Source: Clostridiales bacterium
GTDB lineage: Bacteria; Bacillota; Clostridia; Christensenellales; Aristaeellaceae
NCBI GenBank assembly: GCA_015056365.1
Contig: SVGM01000003.1
Span: 124,001 to 188,000, forward strand
Direction of reading: 5' to 3'
Length of the DNA stretch: 64,000 bases
Shown here piece after piece: positions 59,831 to 64,000 of this stretch. Within the stretch, counting starts at the first letter, position 1. Each line of letters begins with the position of its first letter. The translations under genes were made by a program, and so were the position numbers. The notes beneath the pieces were generated by a model. That model saw nothing but the letters and a program-made list of their open reading frames with translations. It made no database searches and was not told the origin of the DNA.

Positions 59831-61309
59831 TTACTTGTTGAAGGGGTTCTCGGTGGGATAGGGCAGGTTGGCGGGCTGGTTGTAAGCGATGTCTTCCACG
59901 CCCAGGTACTTGAATACCTCGAACAGGGCCTTGCCATAGTGGCCGAAGGCAACCGCGCCGTGGTGGGGGTAGCGCTTCTGCACCAGCACGTGACGGTAGA
60001 AGCGAGCCATGTCCTTGATGGCGAACACGCCGATGCCGCCGAAGGAACGGGTAGCGACGTCCAGAACTTCGCCCTCGGCGATGTAGGAACGAAGCTTGCC
60101 TTCGCTGTCGCACTGGAGGCGATAGAAGGTGATGGGGCTGGCGGCGATGTCGCCTTCCAGGGTGCCGCGGCTGATGTCGGGCTCGCTGCCTTCGGGCTCG
60201 AGCACACGGTGCTGGATCAGCTGATACTTCACAGCACGATCAGCGCACATCTTGCAGCTGGGGGTGTTGCCGCAGTGGAAGCCCATGAAGGTATCGTTGA
60301 GAGCGTAGTCGTACTTGCCCTTGATATCCTCATCGTAGATGTACTGAGGCACGGAGTTGTTGATGTCCAGCAGAGTGACGGCGTCGCCGGAAACGCAAGC
60401 ACCGATGTACTCGCTCACAGCGCCGTAGATGTCCACTTCGCAGGCAACCGGGATGCCGCGGCTGGCCAGACGGGAGTTGACGTAGCAGGGCTCAAAGCCG
60501 AACTGAGACGGGAAAGCGGGCCAGCACTTGTCGGCGAAAGCGACATACTTGCGGGCGCCCTTGTGGTTCTCAGCCCAATCCAGCAGGGTCAGCTCGAACT
60601 GAGCCATACGGGCGTTCAGGTCGGCATAGTACTTGCCTTCGCCCATTTCCTTGGCCATCTCTTCGCACAGAGCGGGGATGCGGGGGTCGTTGGCATGCTC
60701 GCGATAGCTGACCAGCAGGTCCAGTTCGGAGTTCTCTTCGATTTCGATGCCCAGCTCGTACAGGCCCTTGATGGGAGCGTTGCAGGCAAAGAAGTCCTGA
60801 GGACGGGGACCGAAGGTGATGATCTTCAGGTTCTTCAGACCGATGATAGCGCGGGCGATCGGCACGAATTCCTTCATCATGTCAACGATCTCAGCAGCGG
60901 TGCCCACGGGATACTCGGGGATGTAGCCCTTCAGGTGACGCATGCCCAGGTTGTAGGAGCAGTTCAGCATGCCGCAGTAAGCGTCGCCGCGGCCGTTGAT
61001 CATGTCGCCATCGCCTTCAGCGGCAGCCACAAACATGCAGGGGCCGTCGAAGTTCTTGGCAATGAGGGTTTCGGGGGTTTCGGGGCCGAAGTTGCCCAGG
61101 AACACGACCAGAGCGTTGCACTCGGCGGCCTTCACATCTTCAACAGCCTTGAGCATATCCAGCTCGTTCTCCACGGTGACGGGGCACTCGTAGATGTCCT
61201 CGCCGTAAGCCTTAACGATGTTGGCGCGGCGCATTTCGGACAGGGTGATGGGGAAGCAGTCGCGGCTGACAGCCACGATACCGAGCTTTACCTGAGGAAT
61301 GTTGCTCAT
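59831..61309 (-). CDS. L-fucose/L-arabinose isomerase family protein
   Basis: A 492-residue sugar isomerase-like protein of the fucose/arabinose isomerase superfamily (COG2407 type). It has the N-terminal Rossmann-like domain (KLGIVAVSRDCFPITLSEMRRANIV, VVFLGNFGPETPETLIAKN). The central part carries acidic metal-site candidates (ACEVDIYGAVSEYIG), and FHCGNTPSC and PHHGAVAFGHYG hold conserved His residues. It probably interconverts an aldose and a ketose, and the xylulokinase upstream suggests a pentose. The ATG at 61309 has AAAGGAGA upstream. Strong C/G-ending codon bias suggests high expression. It is the last gene before a terminator. Confidence 0.85.
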   Translation of the reverse strand: MSNIPQVKLGIVAVSRDCFPITLSEMRRANIVKAYGEDIYECPVTVENELDMLKAVEDVKAAECNALVVFLGNFGPETPETLIAKNFDGPCMFVAAAEGDGDMINGRGDAYCGMLNCSYNLGMRHLKGYIPEYPVGTAAEIVDMMKEFVPIARAIIGLKNLKIITFGPRPQDFFACNAPIKGLYELGIEIEENSELDLLVSYREHANDPRIPALCEEMAKEMGEGKYYADLNARMAQFELTLLDWAENHKGARKYVAFADKCWPAFPSQFGFEPCYVNSRLASRGIPVACEVDIYGAVSEYIGACVSGDAVTLLDINNSVPQYIYDEDIKGKYDYALNDTFMGFHCGNTPSCKMCADRAVKYQLIQHRVLEPEGSEPDISRGTLEGDIAASPITFYRLQCDSEGKLRSYIAEGEVLDVATRSFGGIGVFAIKDMARFYRHVLVQKRYPHHGAVAFGHYGKALFEVFKYLGVEDIAYNQPANLPYPTENPFNK

Positions 61310-61344
61310 TGGAAATCTCTCCTTTTTATGTGATGGGGTTTTCA

Positions 61345-61977
61345 TTACAGGTCGTTCTGGATGTCGATATTTTCGCCCACCAGACCCACATACGCGCCGT
61401 CGGCAGCCTCGCTGGCGTCCGCATGGGCAAGCAGCCACTTGTTACGGGCCCAGAGGGTCTTATCCTCGGCATTGATGGGGTTGGCGAAACGGAAATCAGT
61501 GTTGGTCTCTGCGGGCAGGCCGATGAGCACCTGGAAGCCCTTGGAGGCGTCCGCGTGGCAGGGCGCATAGTGCAGAGAGGTGGCGTACACTTCCAGCAGC
61601 ACGCCAGCGGGGCAACGGAAAGCCTTCACCTTGGCGGTGTCCAGCTTGCCATCTACGATATCGTCCTGCTTGGCCAGCAAGAGGATAAAGTCCTGAGTGC
61701 CCAGGTTGAACTCGCTGTCGCGATGATACTCCAGGCAGTTCAGCTTGGTGTTGTGGCCGTTGCAATAGCCAAACTGGAAGGGCATGCCGCCGAACATGAG
61801 CTCGCCCAGATAGTCAGCGTTCTCAACAGCGTGCAGGCTTTCTACGCGGCCGATGTACTCAACGCCATCAGTCACAGGAGTAGCAGCCAGTGCCTTGAGC
61901 ATGGGCTCGACGGGGTAGCCTTCAACGATGCGGCCATAGGGAGCAAAGGAAGCGTCGGTTACGGGTACGATTTTCAT
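61345..61977 (-). CDS. DUF4867 family protein
   Basis: A 210-residue protein of a family of unknown function found beside sugar isomerase genes. It looks like a cupin-type beta fold: MPFQFGYCNGHNTKLNCLEYHRDSEFN carries clustered His and Glu that could bind metal, and GVLLEVYATSLHYAPCHA adds further His. An enzymatic role in sugar epimerisation or isomerisation is an inference from context only. The ATG at 61977 has AAAGGA 9 bp upstream; an ATG 9 bp earlier abuts it. It lies between the isomerase and xylulokinase genes, 25-35 bp from each. Confidence 0.8.
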   Translation of the reverse strand: MKIVPVTDASFAPYGRIVEGYPVEPMLKALAATPVTDGVEYIGRVESLHAVENADYLGELMFGGMPFQFGYCNGHNTKLNCLEYHRDSEFNLGTQDFILLLAKQDDIVDGKLDTAKVKAFRCPAGVLLEVYATSLHYAPCHADASKGFQVLIGLPAETNTDFRFANPINAEDKTLWARNKWLLAHADASEAADGAYVGLVGENIDIQNDL

Positions 61978-62002
61978 GGCTCTCATTCCTTTCTATGGTG
62001 CA

Positions 62003-63526
62003 TTACAGCTGCGCCAGTTCGCCATAGGCGCCCTTCAGCGCCGGATACAGGCTCTCGTACACACTGTAAACGCGTTCGTAGGCATTATGCTCGGCGGTGC
62101 CGGGAGTGAGAGGCTCATTCTCGCGGATCACCTGAGCACAAGCGGTGGGGATGTCCTTGTAGATACCTGCGGCAACGCCAGCCAGAATGGCAGCGCCCAG
62201 CGCGGGACCTTCGGTATTCTTCACGGTCTTGACGGGCATGTTGAACACATCAGCCATCATCTTACGCCAGAAGGGACTCTTGGCGCCGCCGCCGCAAGCC
62301 AGCATGGTTTCGGGGGCAACGTGCATCTGGCGAAGCACGTCCAGATTCTGACGCTGAGAGTAGGTAACGCCTTCCATAACGGCACGGAGCAGATCCTTGC
62401 GGGTATGGATAGCGGACAAACCAATGAACGCGCCGCGGGCATTGGAGTCCAGCAGGGGGCTGCGCTCACCCATCAGGTAGGGCAGGAAGATCAGGCGGTT
62501 GGCGCCGATGGGAGACTTCTCAGCCTGCTGATTCATCAGGATATAGGGATCAGTATCCATTTCCTTGGCAGCGTCGATCTCAGCCTGGCAGAAGGTATCG
62601 CGGTACCACTTCAGGGACAGACCAGCAGCCAGGGTGCAACTCATCACGGTGTAAGCACCGGGAACGGCAGCACAGAAGGTATGCACACGACCCTGAGGAT
62701 CGATCTGCACCTTATCAGAGTGGGCGAACACAACGCCAGAGGTGCCGATGGTGGTGAAAGCTTTGCCTTCGACCACAACGCCGGTACCCACAGCAGCGGC
62801 AGCATTGTCGCCAGCACCGCCGGCAACGGGCGTGCCGGGGATAAGGCCGGTCACCTGAGCGGCTTCGCTGGTAATGTAGCCAGCCACGTCAGAGCTCTCG
62901 GTCAGGCGGGGCATCAGGTTATCGTCGATGTTCAGCGCATCGAGGATCTCCTTGGACCAGCAGCGATTGGGCACATCCAGCAGGTTGGTGCCGCTGGCGT
63001 CGCTCATTTCGGAAGCGTACTCGCCGGTCAGCTTGAAGCGCACATAGTCCTTGGGCAGCAAAATGTGACGAACCTTGGCCCACAGTTCCGGCTCATGCTT
63101 ACGCACCCACAGAATCTTGCCAGCGGTGAAGCCGGTGAGAGCGGGGTTGGCGGTGATCTGGATCAGACGCTCGCGGCCGATGGTATTGGTGATCTCGTCG
63201 CATTCCTCCTGGGTACGGCCATCGCACCAGAGAATGGCTTCACGCAGCACGTTGCCGTCCGCATCCAGCAGTACCAGACCATGCATCTGGCCACTGATGC
63301 CCAGACCCTTGATGTCCTGGGCATTCACGCCGCTCTGATCGATGACGGAACGAATGGTGGTGCGGGCAGCATCCCACCAGTCTTCGGGAGCCTGCTCGGC
63401 CCAGCCGTTCTGGGGCTGATGAAGGGGATATTCAACCGTTTCACTGGCAATCGCCTGGCCGTTCACGTCGAACAGCACAGTTTTGGTACCGGAAGTACCG
63501 AGGTCAACACCAAGTAAATACTCCAT
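62003..63526 (-). CDS. xylB: Xylulokinase
   Basis: FGGY-family kinase that phosphorylates D-xylulose to D-xylulose 5-phosphate for the pentose phosphate pathway. The 507-residue protein starts YLLGVDLGTSGTKTVLFDVNG. It has GLGISGQMHGLVLLD (the MHG motif typical of xylulokinase), AILWCDGRTQEEC, GGAGDNAAAAVG (catalytic Asp), YLMGERSPL and ACGGGAKSPFWRKMMADVF. The ATG at 63526 has AAAGGA 9 bp upstream. It shares the operon with an isomerase that could supply its ketose. Confidence 0.95.
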   Translation of the reverse strand: MEYLLGVDLGTSGTKTVLFDVNGQAIASETVEYPLHQPQNGWAEQAPEDWWDAARTTIRSVIDQSGVNAQDIKGLGISGQMHGLVLLDADGNVLREAILWCDGRTQEECDEITNTIGRERLIQITANPALTGFTAGKILWVRKHEPELWAKVRHILLPKDYVRFKLTGEYASEMSDASGTNLLDVPNRCWSKEILDALNIDDNLMPRLTESSDVAGYITSEAAQVTGLIPGTPVAGGAGDNAAAAVGTGVVVEGKAFTTIGTSGVVFAHSDKVQIDPQGRVHTFCAAVPGAYTVMSCTLAAGLSLKWYRDTFCQAEIDAAKEMDTDPYILMNQQAEKSPIGANRLIFLPYLMGERSPLLDSNARGAFIGLSAIHTRKDLLRAVMEGVTYSQRQNLDVLRQMHVAPETMLACGGGAKSPFWRKMMADVFNMPVKTVKNTEGPALGAAILAGVAAGIYKDIPTACAQVIRENEPLTPGTAEHNAYERVYSVYESLYPALKGAYGELAQL

Positions 63527-63562
63527 AGTGGTCATTCCTTTCAGGTGTGATATATGAGTACA

Positions 63563-64000
63563 TTACAGCTCGATGGAGAGGGCCTCGTGGCCGGTGAGGG
63601 CCAGCGTACGGCTGTCAGGCTGACCGACGCCGACGTACAGCACGGGGGTGCCTTCAACGATGTAGTTGCCGTCGTTGTCAACAACTTTCAGCGTATCATC
63701 GGACACGGTCATGTTGACCTTAATGGTGGCGCCGGCCGGGCAGGTGACGCGCTGGAAGGCGCACAGGCGGGGATTCTTGGGGGCGTTGGCGCTGCCGTTG
63801 TTCTGGCAGTAAACCTGCACAACGTCCTGCGTATCGCAGGAACCGTCGTTGGTAACGGTGGCTTCCACCGTGTAGCCGCCTTCTGTCTTGGCAGCAGATA
63901 CGCCGCTGACGTACACATCGCCGTAGGTCAGACCGTAGCCGAAGGGATAGAGGGGTTCCTCTTCCATGAAGCGATAGGTGCGGCCTTTCATGGCGTAATC
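63563..64000 (-). CDS. Glycoside hydrolase family 3 protein, C-terminal part (cut by window end)
   Basis: Only the last 145 residues are in the window; the frame stays open to the edge. The stretch DYAMKGRTYRFMEEEPLYPFGYGLTY is the hallmark of GH3 beta-glucosidases and beta-xylosidases, just before the fibronectin-type-III-like end domain (YTVEATVTNDGSCDTQDVVQVYCQ). Position upstream of xylulokinase suggests a beta-xylosidase or related enzyme feeding pentoses into this operon, but specificity lies in the missing N-terminal part. Confidence 0.88.
   Translation of the reverse strand, partial: DYAMKGRTYRFMEEEPLYPFGYGLTYGDVYVSGVSAAKTEGGYTVEATVTNDGSCDTQDVVQVYCQNNGSANAPKNPRLCAFQRVTCPAGATIKVNMTVSDDTLKVVDNDGNYIVEGTPVLYVGVGQPDSRTLALTGHEALSIEL

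Noticed and set aside
59939-63517. Long plus-strand frames (464 and 513 codons) opposite the isomerase and xylulokinase genes
   Set aside because: Antisense shadows caused by biased codon use. The minus-strand genes have ribosome sites, family motifs and operon spacing.

Overview
The window looks like chromosomal core sequence of an anaerobic, probably endospore-forming member of the Firmicutes (Clostridia). The reasons are an Rnf complex (rnfA end, rnfB), an Hnd-type NAD(P)-linked [FeFe]-hydrogenase, the sporulation protease pair spoIVFA/spoIVFB, a SpoIID-like protein, and clostridial/bacillar gene orders (rbgA-rnhB-dprA-topA-trmFO-hslVU and miaB-ricA-mutS-mutL-miaA-ynbB). Intermediate GC and the sugar genes at the right end fit a gut or rumen clostridium, but genus and family cannot be fixed from this window. 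No tRNA, rRNA, CRISPR array, insertion sequence or prophage was seen, and no gene-free gap exceeds 300 bases.

Layout. Positions 1-7.2 kb (+ strand): end of the Rnf operon, proC-rnhA, a tyrosine recombinase with a consensus promoter and a dif-sized inverted repeat in its leader, lexA, pseudouridine catabolism (psuK-psuG) and a small unknown protein. 7.2-27.6 kb (- strand): a long co-directional block reading rbgA, rnhB, a 1406-residue membrane glycosyltransferase fusion, yifB/comM, dprA, topA, trmFO, a secreted alpha/beta-hydrolase-like protein without a nucleophile serine, hslV, hslU, an MTA/SAH-type deaminase and three glycosyltransferases. A lone methyltransferase follows at 27.7-28.5 kb.

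28.6-38.0 kb (- strand): two adjacent redox operons. The promoter-distal one (28.7-33.7 kb) is hndA, a HATPase-like protein, hndB, hndC, hndD. The upstream one (33.85-37.9 kb) encodes a SPOR membrane protein, DRTGG protein, RsbW-like ATPase, divergent hydrogenase-like iron-sulfur protein, second DRTGG protein and PHP phosphoesterase. It reads as a hydrogen/redox sensing and signalling module next to the catalytic hydrogenase and is the best candidate here for an incompletely described system.

38.1-47 kb: a panE-type reductase, DUF6062 protein, dCMP deaminase, SpoVB/MurJ-like flippase, TrmN6-like methyltransferase, SpoIID-SH3 protein and spoIVFAB. 47-59.7 kb (- strand): a translation/RNA/DNA-repair operon (radical SAM protein, DUF2344 protein, rng, miaB, ricA, mutS, mutL, miaA, ynbB). 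It includes a 36-bp tandem repeat that lengthens two overlapping genes at once. 59.8-64 kb (- strand): sugar operon with a GH3 glycosidase (cut by the window end), xylulokinase, DUF4867 protein and a fucose/arabinose-isomerase-family protein.
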